Shown in pieces: positions 36,887 through 52,268 of a DNA stretch of 64,000 nucleotides. Source of the DNA: Amblyomma americanum (Eukaryota; Arthropoda; Arachnida; Ixodida; Ixodidae); assembly GCF_052857255.1 (NCBI RefSeq), contig NC_135497.1, positions 112,668,808 to 112,732,807 on the forward strand, read 5' to 3'. Both the position numbers and the translations under genes were made by a program. Positions within the stretch are counted from its first letter, which is position 1. Every line of letters begins with the position of its first letter. The notes beneath the pieces were generated by a model. The model made no database searches. It was not told the DNA's origin and was given only the letters and a program-made list of their open reading frames with translations.

Positions 36887-37190
36887 TCCAAACCAATTTC
36901 AGATGTCGGTCGGGCATGCACTTCCATCATACCATGAAACTTGTGCCAAAAAACGAAATCAAAGCACCGGAGAAAATCTTTAACTCTAAATACCAGGGAT
37001 TAATTCTGGAAGTGTATGCTCGACAGACATCTGAAATTGGTTTCCAAACCAATTTCAGATGTCTGTCGATCATACACTTTCATCATACCATGAAACTTCT
37101 ACCATAACAAAAACAAAGCACCAGAGAAAATTTTTAGCTCTAAATACCAGGGATTAATTCGCAAAAAAGTGCGTATTGCCCAGAACTCTT
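36887..37190. repeat. ~152-bp tandem duplication with a 70-bp palindrome at the junction
   Basis: GGTTTCCAAACCAATTTCAG occurs at 36887 and 37039, and AAAGCACCGGAGAAAATCTT at 36961 is matched by AAAGCACCAGAGAAAATTTT at 37115. At 37010-37079 two 34-nt arms (AAGTGTATG...GGTTT and AAACC...CATACACTT) face each other with a CC spacer and one mismatch. The other repeat arm has only one unit. Confidence 0.75.
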
Positions 37191-40023
37191 CAATGTGCCA
37201 CTTGACAAACAGGCTACATATGTGTTTCATTACATTAGTTTGTACACAGCTGTGACTATGCATAAATTGCAGTCCTATAAGTGCCGCTCGCTTTCGGTCA
37301 TTACAATTTCTCAAAGGGACACAACATTCAGAAATAAATTATTTTTTCAAACCTGCACGTAGCATCTAAAAAAAATCTGTGCCTCCGCGGCAGCACCGTC
37401 TCTATATATAAAAAGCCACAGTTCTGCTATGTATGAAACGGTATGTAGTGTGCCGAGTACACAATTCAGATGCTGCGAAGACATGTAAATTGAATGTCAG
37501 AACCTTAGAGGCTCTGATCATATAATCAGAACAGCCTTTAACTCTGAATGCTTCCATGTGACCAAAGATAGTTCCTTAGCACAGATAAGAAAGGCTGCTA
37601 GCACCTACCAGTTTGAGCAAAATGCATTTCAAGACAGCTGCCCATAGAAATACTCGAAGAGGATATGATAAATTTCCTACGGAGCTGCAGGAAACCCTGC
37701 TATATGTGCCATACAACTTATATACGTTTGAAGCTTGCATGTTGATCAATGCATAACTCTCTACCGGACATTTTTTTTCGAAAATGGTACCAAAATGATC
37801 ATTTATTACCCCTGCAGCAATCTTGACAAAGCAATGAATCATTTGGATGCGCTCTGCTCGCCTTAAACCATTTGTTGGTTTGCAGACAGATTGCAGCACG
37901 GGTGCTTAATGATCATTTCGGAAACTGAAAAAACGTGTATGCTAGGGCGCTAAAAGCGCAGGTCTCCGAGTACAGATCTAACTAATACCTGTTTAATGAA
38001 CAGCATCATTTAGTGTGCAATTTATTTTTGTATGCGCTACTGGTTTTCTTTGCTGTTGCTCTCTTGAATGAATGTACTACTTGTTTAATAGTGAAACAAG
38101 CACTGGTCAACATATATAACGCAATTCTTTAAGGATAACAGCAACAAAGACACAAGGAGAGCAGCAGGAAAGAGGCAATTAACAGGCTGATTAAAAACCG
38201 GACATTTCAATGCATTGCTTTAATAAACACCCCACAATGCTTGTCCATACGCTCACAGGCCAAGCAAATAAGGTGCAGCAAAAAGAAATGGTCAAATGTT
38301 GCCTTCTTGGGCAATAAAAATAACACCTGGGTCAAATATGTATCACCTCTCGTTACGATATAATCACCACTACAACTATTGTCGCCATAACTACTTCCGC
38401 TGCAGGAATAAGGCCTCGACCATTAGTCCCGAGTTCACCCTGTCCTGCAGAATATACTACACAATATTACAAACTTCAGCAACTGGACTGGTCCAAAAAT
38501 ACAGGAGAAAAGCTGCAGGCTAACATACCGGGCCAGTCCGGTCAAGACTGTAGGCGTGCTCTGCTGTTAGAAAAGAATTAAGGTTCTCCACCAGGACGAT
38601 GAGATTAGGCCAGACAGAAACCAAGATTAAAAGGAAGTGTCTAGCATGCTAGATAGGTATCAATTTCATCACTCAGAACGAAGTGGCTTATCAGTTTGTT
38701 TAATTGGTTCTTGATGCCTTCTTGGTGCACCTTTTTGCCAAGCATGAGACCATGCGTGAATGTGAGGACAGGCAGGCACAGACTCAACATTGCGAATAAA
38801 GAAATTCACCAAAGTGAGCACCTGTCCCACTTTTTTCCATTATTCTCTGTATGCCTTTCGCAACGCTTTTCCATGGGTCATTATCAAACCTTGCAGCTTG
38901 CCACCTCAGCAACACTGAACAGAAAATTTCCATTGAAAGTCTGAAGGTAGGTGGAACTTCGCAGATAGTGAATGCACACCAGAGGGTCAATATTTGATGC
39001 CCAATGTCCTTGTACAACATCCGAATAAAAAACTGATAGCCGATTAACGTAGTTAGGCCAGAGGCGAATGAGGTGTGCCAGCAGTCTAGTTTTCGCTTTG
39101 GTTCAGTTGGACTGTAGTAATGTCCACATATGTGGAACTGGCCATTGCGGTACCCGACACCTTGTATACAACACCTTGCATACAACGTACGATAATGGAA
39201 AATACCTGTAACTTGGCACATACTAATCAGCAAGCGTCCTGCAGTGAGGAGTGTGCCATCCACTGCAGCCAGACAAAATGAGTCCTTACTTCTTTAAAAC
39301 AGCGCCAAGTGCCTTAAAGAAACCACGAAATGACATATACCAAGGTTACGAAAAGTTCACAAGTGATCAGTATTCCAGCACTGATCACCCACACCAGAAA
39401 AAAATTTAAGCTAGCTAGCTTTGTTAAGATTAAAAATGATTCCTCACATTGAACCCACACTGCCTGGCCTGCCAAAGAAAGAAAAAGGTCTGCACTGCAC
39501 CTTGCTACGTCCCTGATCCTGCCTACAGCCCTTCAGCACACCCAATAGCAAGGCTCGCCCAGATTTCCTACTATTTCACAGGGGAAGAGGCAGTCAAGAA
39601 TGTGTGCCAAGGTGTTGTCCAGATCAAATCCGAGCAGTACTTTTTAAGAAATATTTGTAAATTATAGCGTCCACCGAGAGCTTTTAAACTTGACTGGAAT
39701 ACTCACAAAAAACCACCTATATAGGTTTGTTGCTTTAGAATATGCCCATGGTAATCAATGAAAAGACCTTTTTAATGATACTTGTAAATGATGAGATCAA
39801 CGATAGAAGACACAGGAAGGTAATGAAAAAAGCCATCATCGGAACGGAGGGTTGACTGCGCCAGAAGCGGGCAAGTTTTCATTTGTTCTTGTGCCAACAT
39901 TGCTGTACCAAACTGACAGCTTCTATTTGCGCTTCAATTTTCTTTTCATATTGTGTTCTTATGTCCATATTCGTCATATGTTTTGAAGTGGTGCAAGAAC
40001 TTGCTAGAAACCCTGGGACCCAC

Positions 40024-40141
40024 CTTAAGAGCCACAATGAATTTTGTCTCCTTTTCTCGGGCGAGGTACACTCTGCCAAACTTTCCTTTGCCCAGTGGCC
40101 GGCCAATCTGAAAATCTTTAAGGCACCACTCCTTGACAGAC
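40024..40141 (-). CDS. AURKB: Aurora kinase exon 2 (glycine-rich loop, catalytic Lys)
   Basis: The acceptor TTTTCTTTATTGCAG precedes 40141 and the donor GTGGGT follows 40024. 118 bp; the first base G completes a codon started in exon 1. It encodes [20 protein letters not shown], then [11 protein letters not shown], with glycine loop G18-K-G20-K-F-G23 and ending IVALK with the ATP-binding K40. If exon 1 ends in AT, the split codon is ATG and this is the N-terminus of the protein. A damaged inverted copy is at 47679-47796. Confidence 0.93.
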
Positions 40142-41266
40142 CTGCAATAAAGAAAAAGAACACACATGGCTGAAAGTTATACTGCAGCAATGCCAGATTC
40201 TGAGCATTACACCAATCAAGAAACACATGCCACTACCCCACAATTTGAATGACAGCACTACACTGCACTGTTCTGATTAAACATCAACCATCACATGTAT
40301 AGATGCAAGCACAAGTAAACAAAGCACAATATTTTGTTTGTGAATGGTGCCCGTCCCAGCAGAAATCATGAACTATTGTGTCTTCACGAGAAACTACAGG
40401 ATCGACCACTATTATCATGCACATGCCAAGCCTCGAATTTCTATTAGGGCACGCGTAAACAGGAGTACAAGGCTACTGAATCTGTTTACTTCTTCTGTTT
40501 ACACTTGTATGTACTTATTGGATAGGTGTACATTTTTGCTCCAAGAAGAGATAGCGCATTGCTTGCACTATATATATGTAGTTCAATCATGAGCAGGAAT
40601 GACTTCCAGGCAAGTTGGTGATACATTCTCAATTTACAGTGTGAAGTATGAGGCAAACAGTAGAAAAAAACAGCAAGACAAGCTGGGGGTTTATTGATAG
40701 AGAGGTGGGAGGAGGGGGCAGACGGCCCTACCCATAAATACAGAAACTTTCCACACGATAATCATGCTGGACCCCATTGTTTTGACGACAAAATTCAAGA
40801 GCGATTGGTGCGTTACTCCAAGAGGGCATAAATCCACCCCCCCCCCCCCCAAGACAAGCGCTGCCTTGCAGTTTTCTTTGTTTTTCCTCTTATGCACTGT
40901 TATTTCAGTAATGACTCAAAAATGTCCAAGAAGACAAAGCCTGCGCAGCCAGCTTATATGGCACTCTACCCATGACTGAACGCTAGTGCACACACTATCT
41001 GCGCACAAACACTACGCACAAAAACTGGGGCAGGAGAGTCCTGAATATGAACATGACGGGCGAACAAGCCCATGGACCACTGAAGTTTGTTGATAACTTG
41101 GCATATACATGGTGTCATGCAACTGCAAACAAAATTTTCTTTCTGCCGATTATATGTCATTCTAACGCAGTTCAGGGCAGTGCTCCCGAAAAAAAACATT
41201 CCATTTGGGAATGGTGAGACGCGCAAGAAAAAGCAATACGCGTCAAGTCCTCTGAACAATACTCAC
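40142..41266 (-). other. Intron 1 (1.1 kb)
   Basis: Non-coding. It contains a run of 14 C at about 40837-40850. No repeats or genes recognised. Confidence 0.55.
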
Positions 41267-41340
41267 ATAACGATGTTACAGACCGCCGTATAAAGCGGTA
41301 ATCAAACTGGGGACATCGGCGAGGATGGATGCGGAGAGGA
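41267..41340 (-). other. AURKB: Aurora kinase exon 1 (5' UTR, supplies AT of the start codon)
   Basis: The donor GTGAGT at 41266-41261 follows ...ACATCGTTAT. Spliced to exon 2 (G TCT GTC AAG) this makes ATG TCT GTC AAG, in frame with the kinase. Going upstream in that frame the first stop is a TGA about 36 nt away with no other ATG between, which supports this start. A short upstream frame (ATG TCC CCA GTT TGA) is in the leader. The 5' end is not defined by sequence; 41340 is a guess within the CpG-rich segment. Confidence 0.55.
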
Positions 41341-41811
41341 GTGAGCGACGTCGCCGATCCGCCGAAGTCCGTCCCTGCTCTCGGATTCAGCCTGGGTTAG
41401 CAGCGAGACGCCGAGAAGGACGAGCGAAACGTCCGTGCTTCGGAGGCAGAGGGGCAGCTGTCAAAAAGGAACCAAGGGGCCAAATCAATTCCCTTGCGGG
41501 GTTTGGCGAAAAAAAGAGAAGACGAAGGGGAAAACAGAATAGATGCGCGATATGAGGGGAGATGAGAGAAAAGAAACCCGATGGGGAACAGCCATATGAA
41601 GAAAGACGCTAGCGGGCTGCACCCCAGGCATGCCACATCTCCCGGGGAGACGGGGAGTGAATGCGCAGGCTGAATGAACGGTCCCTTCCTTGGTCGGCGG
41701 CGGCCGCGGGAGCAAAATATGATGGTGCGTCGCCGCGAGCTCTCTCGAAGGCATGACGTGTGAGCAGCCGCCGTCACTTAGGGAAGAATTACATCGCCCG
41801 TGTGAATACCT
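41300..41811 (-). promoter_or_regulatory. CpG-rich upstream region, probable Aurora promoter
   Basis: The sequence is much richer in CG dinucleotides than the introns (CGACGTCGCCGATCCGCCG, GGCGGCGGCCGCGGGAGC) and lies just upstream of exon 1. No TATA box is evident. Open frames here on both strands lack motifs, and I read them as composition artefacts. Promoter function is inference from position. Confidence 0.4.
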
Positions 41812-42371
41812 CAATAACGACGCTGTTTCTCTTGAGCGACGAGGAGGAAGGTATACAATCACCTGCATACACACTAACACACACACACACAAACACTGCG
41901 GGGCACGCACAACCTATGTCAAGGTGAACATCAGCATCAGACTTTGGGTTCCGGTGCGACAGTCCTTGTTGGCGCCGACGCACACGGCGGCGCAGGTGCA
42001 GCCCGGTCACCGGCGAAGTATCAGCAGGCCGGTACCAGCAGGCAGGAGCGCGTCGGTAGTGCGCCTGGCTACCGGGAGGCCGGAGTCAGCAGGCGGGTGC
42101 TCACTGGTAGGCCGACTGGCTAGCCGGAGGGTGGATACAGCATGTAGGGTACCGTGGGGGGTAGCGTGCGCAAGCAGCCAGACCCCGGACCTCCATGCCC
42201 GGCCGGTGCAGGCTAGCTGGCCTTGGGGAAACGCCGAGCTCCAAAACACGACGCGCCGCTCAATCAACCACAGCCATTGCCTCAAAGCCAGGCTCCAAGG
42301 ATCGATTGCGCACGCGCACCGGCACGCCGCACGCGGCCACACTTCTTTCTCCTGCCGGAACCCATAGAGCA
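41812..42371 (-). repeat. 3' LTR of the Gmr1-like element
   Basis: Matches 44975-45541 over most of its length, including GGAGGCCGGAGTCAGCAGGC and CCTTGGGGAAA(C/G)GCCGAGCTCC. On the minus strand it starts TGCTCTATGGGTTCCGG. The left end is truncated or diverged relative to the other LTR. Confidence 0.75.
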
Positions 42372-42639
42372 CAATCCACATCATCACAACCTCCCCCAGT
42401 TTCAAGACAGTGGTTTACAATTGTTCTGGAACCACGAGGGGGGGGGGATAGAACGGAAATGTCCCCCGCGAGGAATGTTCACAGTTCCTGTCTGTTCACA
42501 GACATACGTTCATATGTACATACAGATGCAAGTCCGCGTGCTGAGGAATACAGTTGTCAACACGCACAAGCAGGAGGCAAAGAAGCAATAATGTTATCGG
42601 ATCCGACATGGTGACTAAGCTAAGTTATTGTGGGGCAAT

Positions 42640-42918
42640 CAAACACGGCTAAGATAATCAGCACCCACGTTATCGGTTGCTTTTATGCAGTCGATGGTGT
42701 ACGTGTAATCTTGCAAAAATAAACTCGAATTCACGGAACAAACTTCGTACTTCTTCAGTCTGCGCCTCTGAAAGACCTGAAACGAATTGGACGTCCGCAG
42801 AGCACTGTGTTTGACGGAGATTCAGAGCAGGCAGTTCTACGGGGCACTCCACATTGAGTGCTTCAAGGTCCAATGGGAGTTGGTCGGTCTCTGCGGCGGC
42901 CGATACTTTCCGCGTCAC
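42640..42918 (-). pseudogene. Pre-RT linker joined to RNase H end
   Basis: The minus strand reads LPALNLRQTQ, then LSEAQTEEVRSLFREFEFIF, which is the linker that precedes RT in gypsy-type pol. After a frame change it reads ATDNVGADYLSR, the sequence that closes RNase H (consensus NVxADxLSR). The RT palm and RNase H core between them are missing. Its place, downstream of integrase and next to the 3' LTR, is what defines the unusual domain order. Confidence 0.65.
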
Positions 42919-42976
42919 CGGGGGCTAGCGCTCTTCATCTTAAGCATATATATGTGAAAAACTTCGCTCTTGTGCG

Positions 42977-43882
42977 CTAGCTGTACAAGGTAATACACGT
43001 CGTTTTTTGTTCAAGGATATCGGATGGCCCTTTCCATTGCATGAGCAGCTTGTTAGAATCTGTGGGCAGCAAAATCAGCACCTTGTCGCCCGGGACTAAC
43101 CTTGTGGGGTGACTCTTATGGTCATAGTATGTTTTCTGTTTCTGGCGTGCCTTCTCGAGTTGCTCGTGAGAAAGCTTCCACGTGTTTTTCAACCAGCTTC
43201 TGAGGTCGACAAGATAGGCGTACGTTGAGCGAGTTTCTCCATCAATGCTCTGATTTGTTCAGAGCTCATTTCGTACTGTCGGTGGCCTTCGTACATGACG
43301 TCCATAAATCAACTGGAACGGAGAGAACCCAAGACTTCCCTGTGAAACTTCACGGTAAGCGAAGAGGAATGGGGCCAGATACTTATTCCAAGACCTAGGC
43401 TGTTCTTGGCACATGCTCTTAAGCATTGTCTTAAGAGTTCCATTAAACATTTCCGCCTGGCCATTCACCAGCGCGTGGTAAGGCGACGTCTTGAGGACCT
43501 TGATGGAGAGGAGACGGCTTACATCCTTCATGAGGTCATCGGTAAAGGTTGCTCTCTGGTCAGTTACAATTTTTGGGGGGATACCGAGGCGAGAAAACAT
43601 TTCTACTAGCGCTTCTGCATCGTGCACAGCGTCAATGACAGGAATTGCGACGGCGTCAGGACAATGTGTCGCGAAGTCCATCAGCGTGAACACGTATCGG
43701 TTGCCTTTATCAGACTTGGGTGAGAAATGCCGTATGAGGTCGACGGAAATCCGTTCGGAAGGAGTATTGATCAGCAGCCTGTTGCCAAGTGGTAGAATGC
43801 CAACCTTGCCCTTTGGTGTGGTTCTTTGGCATTTATCGATAGCACGACTTAAGGAATCGCGTGACATCTCCGTGTAGGTCAA
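42977..43882 (-). pseudogene. Integrase core and C-terminal domain (fragmented)
   Basis: 43882-43259 carries ISVDLIRHF, IVTDQRATF and NGQAEMFNGTLK, i.e. the D, D and E of the integrase triad, followed by LFAYREV and FSPFQLIYGR. 43192-42977 continues with EQLEKARQKQKTYYD and VPGDKVLILLP, the C-terminal DNA-binding part. A stop lies between the two. The catalytic residues are intact but the frame is not. Confidence 0.8.
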
Positions 43883-44417
43883 GCCAATAAAAATCCTCTA
43901 GTGTGCGATCGGTCGTGCATCGTATTCCCTGGTGCCCAGCCATGATGCTTTCATGGGCCATCTGTAGAATTTGAGGTCTGAACGCTACGGCTACTACTAT
44001 ATGTTTGAAGTTCCTGCCGGTCGACACGATGTAATCTCGGCTGAGGATATTTCCTTCTTCACGGAAGAAGTATTTATGACCGCTGCCGTATACAAACTCT
44101 TTATTGAGGTTAGAGAAGAGCCGTTTGAGTGTTGCATCCTTCCACCGCTCTTCAGCTAATTGGTTTGTTGTGACGTCACAGCACTGAATTAGTGGCATAT
44201 GCAACGGCGTTAACTTATCCTCTTGTATCTTGGCAACGACGGTAACACAACGCTCCGAATTTCTAGGCTGGAGGTGTCCCTGGTGAACTGGCGCCGTGTC
44301 ATGCTCGCTAACGCGTGCGTTCATCCAGTCTGGGTCGGGGTCAGGCGGTTCCCAGACACCTAGGATGTTGCCGATAATGACGTCGTACAAGGGGCGTTTC
44401 ATGCAATGTGCTGTCAC
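43833..44417 (-). pseudogene. Protease end plus integrase zinc-binding module
   Basis: One 194-residue frame begins MKRPLYDVIIGN, the end of a retropepsin domain, followed by PDPDPDW and a linker. It then runs to the H2C2 module of integrase (AHESIMAGHQG ... FLKSCYR). Protease leading straight into integrase in one frame without RT between is the key evidence for the Gmr1-like order. It is frameshifted relative to the core at about 43850. Confidence 0.75.
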
Positions 44418-44589
44418 CTCACCTGAGAAGTAGGGCGTATGCTTGCACTCTTGCCTCGGCTAATTGGGTGACGGTACCATCAAAGAGATATAGTGTCCCT
44501 GTGCCTTGCAAGTGTGCATGCAAACGCTGTAAGTGTGCATGCAAGTCGTCGCACCGTTCATGAAACAACGATAACAGCTTTTGCGGATT

Positions 44590-44850
44590 GAGAGAAAGGG
44601 CATGGTTCTACGCTGGGAGAGTTTCCACAAGAGCGGTCTCCTTACTCCTAATTCCTTCTTGGAGTCTGAGATTGAATTCGAGAATCTTTCCCTCTCGCAG
44701 CGGCTTCCCGACTTTCCTCTCTTTCCGCAGCCCGTGCCTCCCTCTGTGCTGAGCGTTCACTTTCTACCCTCTCTCAGTTCCGCATCCGAGAGGCCCAGTT
44801 GCGTACCCAACGTAGTTAGACGTTCGAGGTCGATTGCCGCTCAAGCTTAG
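44590..44850 (-). pseudogene. Gag remnant
   Basis: The minus strand has a charged coiled-coil-like stretch (QREARAAERERKVGK, then EFNLRLQEG) typical of the N-terminal gag of this element group, with stops. The rest of gag is missing before the protease end at 44417. Confidence 0.45.
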
Positions 44851-44916
44851 CTCTCAGCGTGAATACGGATCAGCTAATCGGCCCTCTCGCTGACGTATCC
44901 TGGCAGGCTCGCAAAA

Positions 44917-45541
44917 TGTGATGTAATTAATGGGCTCAGGACCGTTCAGGAGGCCTAGCCACTAGTACAGGCCACACCCCGCATAACGACGCACTTCCTC
45001 TTGAGCGACGAGGACGTAGGTATAATGTCTCCGGCTTTTACACACGCACACACACACACACTGCAGGGTACTCACAACCTATGTCGAGGTGAACATCAGC
45101 GTCTGACAATGGGTTCCGGTGCGACAGTCTTAGTCGGCCCAGAAGCACACGGTGGCGGAGGTGCAGCCCGGTCACCGGGGAAGTATCAGGAGGCCGGTAC
45201 AAGCAGGGATGAGCGCATCGGTTGGCCGCCTGGCTACCGGGAGGCCGGAGTCAGCAGGCGGGTGCTCACCGGTATGCCGCCTGGCTAGCGGGAGGCTGGA
45301 GACAGCAGGCAGGGTACCGTGGTGGGTAGCGTGTACGGGAAGCCAGACCCCAGACCTGGATGCCCAGCCGGTGCGGGCTCTCTGGCCTTGGGGAAAGGCC
45401 GAGCTCCAAAATACGACCCGCCACTCAACCAACCACAGCAACTGCCTCGAAGCCAGGCTCCAACGTTCGATTGTGCACGCGCACCGGCTCGCCCTGCACG
45501 CTGCCACACTTCTCCTTTCTCCGCCCGGAACCCATAGGGCA
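44917..45541 (-). repeat. 5' LTR of the Gmr1-like element
   Basis: On the minus strand it begins TGCCCTATGGGTTCCGGG and ends near ATTAATTACATCACA, followed by TTTTGCGAGCCTGCCAGGAT, a plausible primer-binding region. It contains a short CA-rich tract at 45040-45060. Confidence 0.65.
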
Positions 45542-47164
45542 GTATTCAAATCATAGATGTGACGTCACAGTTTTTCGTATTTTGTTTTTTTCCCGGCCAA
45601 TAACTCTCAAGCCTCCCGAACCCAGACGAGTCGTGAGTACTCCGAGCCGGAAGAGGCTGGCGCGCTTTTCATTGAACGTGTCTATGCGCAATCTGCATTT
45701 TCGTCTCTCTCTCGTGCATCGGCCCACTGCTGTTTGACCGAGCTCTCCTGTTAGATTCGAGCTCGGCGAATCTTCCTTTCAGTTCACGGTTTAGGCAGTC
45801 CCAGATTCAGAATTCTCCAGATTGAGCTGAGTGCTGTGACAGTACTTCGTTGTGGACACGCGATGTTGTTTCGTACTTGCCCGCCGAATGTACATAATGT
45901 TCTTCGTCGCTCCATCATAGCCCTGCAAGTTGTTGACAGAGCTGCTTCACGACAGCGCAAGTGTGCGATGGTATCGATTGATAATGCGGCGCCTTCGAAT
46001 ATAAGAATTTAGCGAAAGCCTCCGGGTGAAGGCGCGCGAAGAGACCGCAGAGTGGCGTCGATGAGGTCGTTTCTTTGTGACCTTTGCATGATTTCTACTG
46101 CCACCGATCGATAGCGGGTGGCTTCTTACGAAAGTTTTGTCTCTTTTAAGATTCGTCTTCTTCAAGCAAAGCCTCTGTATAAATTTTGGCCGTAGCCGTT
46201 ATTTCTGTGTGTGCCGGCAAAACTCGCTGACTGTGGGTTTTTTTCCTTACTCGCAGCTTCAGCAGACGGGGTACGCGACTTGCGCTATGAAACCGTCGGG
46301 CTTCGCGACAGGTTAGTGGCACTTACCTGTGCGGACCACTCGTATGTTTCTTGTTTTTCACGTGATGGTACAGTGCAGGAAATCAGCTTCTTTGTGGCGC
46401 TGCCGAAGGGCGAAAGAAGGTGTTGCTGGCCAGCGGGGAGCCAAAGATTAAAAATAAGTTGGCTCATGGTGAAATAAAACTGGCGTACCTCGTAGTGGCA
46501 CCAACCGTCTCTACAGCATGTGACTGCAGTAAAGTTTGTGCACAGGACATGTATGTAATGCATTCATTGTGTATACTCGCTCAGGCCTGTCACTGCCAAG
46601 TAACACATTTTTAAGGCGATGGGCGCCACAAGGAAGTCATCTTGCATACAGTGATGACTTTATTAGCGTTCAGCTGGTATGATATTCGAGGTCCGTGGAA
46701 ATATTTGTTACCTTACAACCGAAATATCTGCATTGGTACAATTCCTTGAGCTTTTTTAAACACCTTGGTTTAACTTTTGGAATTCCTGTCCCTACGACAG
46801 TTTCTCAAAATTTGTTCTGTACGCTCCAATGCATTCGAGAAAGCTGTGTTTAAGATTTTCAGAAAAAAATAATGCATCCATGAAAAACAGACAGTACGTG
46901 GAGACCTAGCGGACGCTGCATGGGCCTCACGTGGCCGTCAAGCAACAAAGCAGCTGCTACTATAACCACTTTCCACTGCAATTCCATACAAGCAACATAT
47001 ATGGCACTTAATGTATCGATGGATCCTCTGCACTGTTTTTGTTTGTGTCTTTTTAATTGTCTTGTAAATGCGCTAGAGGTTCATGTGTGTGTTTACCAGT
47101 AGGTGCCAAAGTCGTTACTTGGTTTTTCGGCGGCTGCAGGAGCGCAAGTATCCAAGAATACGTA
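45542..47164. other. Region between LTR element and inverted repeat arm 2
   Basis: 45600-46260 is CpG-rich and has promoter-like words (CCGGAAG, GGCTGGCGCGC). A splice-bounded 55-bp candidate exon is listed separately. 46312-47164 is ordinary AT-rich sequence with no gene or repeat that I recognise. Confidence 0.5.
46257..46311 (+). other. Candidate small exon on the plus strand (uncertain)
   Basis: A strong polypyrimidine tract and acceptor (TTTTTTTCCTTACTCGCAG) precede a 55-bp CG-rich stretch ending ACAG|GTTAGT, a good donor. It contains ATGAAACCGTCGGGCTTC. The CpG-rich sequence upstream could be a promoter. No downstream exon was found and the protein piece is too short to identify, so the call rests only on splice-like signals. 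Confidence 0.25.
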
Positions 47165-47410
47165 AACAGCAGCGGTGGCCAAGTGGTTGAGCATCCGCAT
47201 CGCATGTGGCAGGTGCGGGGTTCGATACCCACTGCCCCCGGGTACTTACCGGTGATACAATAATTACAAGCTTCCCCTGGTCTGGTGCTCGAATTCTTTA
47301 GGGTGAAATGCTTGGGAAATGGGTCTTTGACCAAACCTTGAGAAATAGAAAAAGCCCTGTGCCATGGCGCTCTCGGGCCCTAGATGCCCTTGCGCCATAA
47401 AAATCCATAA
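47165..47410 (+). mobile_element. tRNA-headed SINE (family 2)
   Basis: GCGGTGGCCAAGTGGTTGAG (box A), GGGGTTCGATACCCACTG (box B), then TACTTACCGGTGAT, ACAAGCTTCCCCTGG and a 3' end CTTGCGCCATAAAAATCC followed by ATCGTCATC. Same family as 2601-2735 but longer. Confidence 0.65.
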
Positions 47411-47678
47411 TCGTCATCACCTTCACCAAGAGCATATGGTTCACCACTTGGTATTTGCCGCCGACTGCTAAGTAATATACAATTGACTTTCGTCGCATGA
47501 TGCATGAAAACACTGCAGTATAAATTCTGATAAGTAGGATTAATTCACTACAACACTTATGCCAGCCTACCACAAGAAATGGAATGACAACAAACGTATC
47601 AGTAACTATATTGCCGTTTTTATTGCGCATCACGTGACGGAAAGGTGAACTACACATCATAGCCCTTGTTCGGTTCTT

Positions 47679-51889
<4,211 letters not shown>

Positions 51890-52267
51890 TTGTTTGCCTT
51901 GTGTAATTTTTACTTTTATTTATTTCTTTACCCTTATCCCGAGGGCATTACAGACAGTAGATGGTTACATACGACAGTGAAACAAAATGACGGCAGTATA
52001 TACATATATAAATCAAAATAAATGAGGGTCACAAAAAACAAAGAAAGGTTACATAAAAGCAGTAAAATGAATTAACAGCAAATAGGACAGAATAAAAAAA
52101 CGATATAAGCACAGAAGGCATAGCGACAGCTTTTGCAAACATAAAGAAAACGGTGTAACACTCAAAAAGCATCAACGTGTGCGTATCCAGAACAAGAACA
52201 ACAACTGTTTTTTAAAGAAATTGGCTGGATGAGGAAATTAGCCGTAAAAGCAAAAATGACACTGCTG

Positions 52268-52268
52268 T

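Larger units (their letters stand above)
34991..40023 (-). other. Intron 2 (5.0 kb), mostly the left arm of a large inverted repeat
   Basis: 35942-40023 is mirrored at 47797-51703. No coding sequence seen. A SINE relic and a local tandem duplication are listed separately. 34991-35941 is unique in this window and featureless. Confidence 0.65.
35942..40141. repeat. Large inverted repeat, arm 1
   Basis: Reverse complement of 47679-51703 over about 4.1 kb, with scattered substitutions and indels, including a ~152-bp tandem duplication present only in this arm. It contains Aurora exon 2 at its right end. The arms are separated by about 7.5 kb holding exon 1 and an LTR element. Confidence 0.93.
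41812..45541 (-). mobile_element. Decayed Ty3/gypsy element with integrase upstream of RT (Gmr1-like order)
   Basis: Two ~560-625-bp direct repeats (LTRs) enclose minus-strand fragments in this order: a gag scrap (about 44850-44590), protease end and integrase zinc module (44417-43833), integrase core (43882-43259), integrase C-terminus (43192-42977), pre-RT linker (42918-42670), RNase H end (about 42690-42640), 3' LTR. Ordinary gypsy elements have RT-RH before integrase. The RT/RNase H core and most of gag are deleted. Several frameshifts and stops show it is inactive. It sits directly upstream of the kinase promoter region. Confidence 0.75.

Noticed and set aside
38296..38523. 75-residue frame at 38.3 kb, repeated on the other strand at 49337-49564
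   Set aside because: It is preserved only because both lie in the inverted repeat arms; no motif and no sign of coding bias.
41325..41910. Arg-rich plus-strand and Ser/Pro-rich minus-strand frames upstream of Aurora
   Set aside because: High CG composition gives long open frames by chance; no domain, no splice support.
41753..42614. Frames of 120-204 residues at 41.7-42.6 kb and 45.1-45.7 kb
   Set aside because: They lie in the two LTRs of the Gmr1-like element and are repeated there; non-coding.
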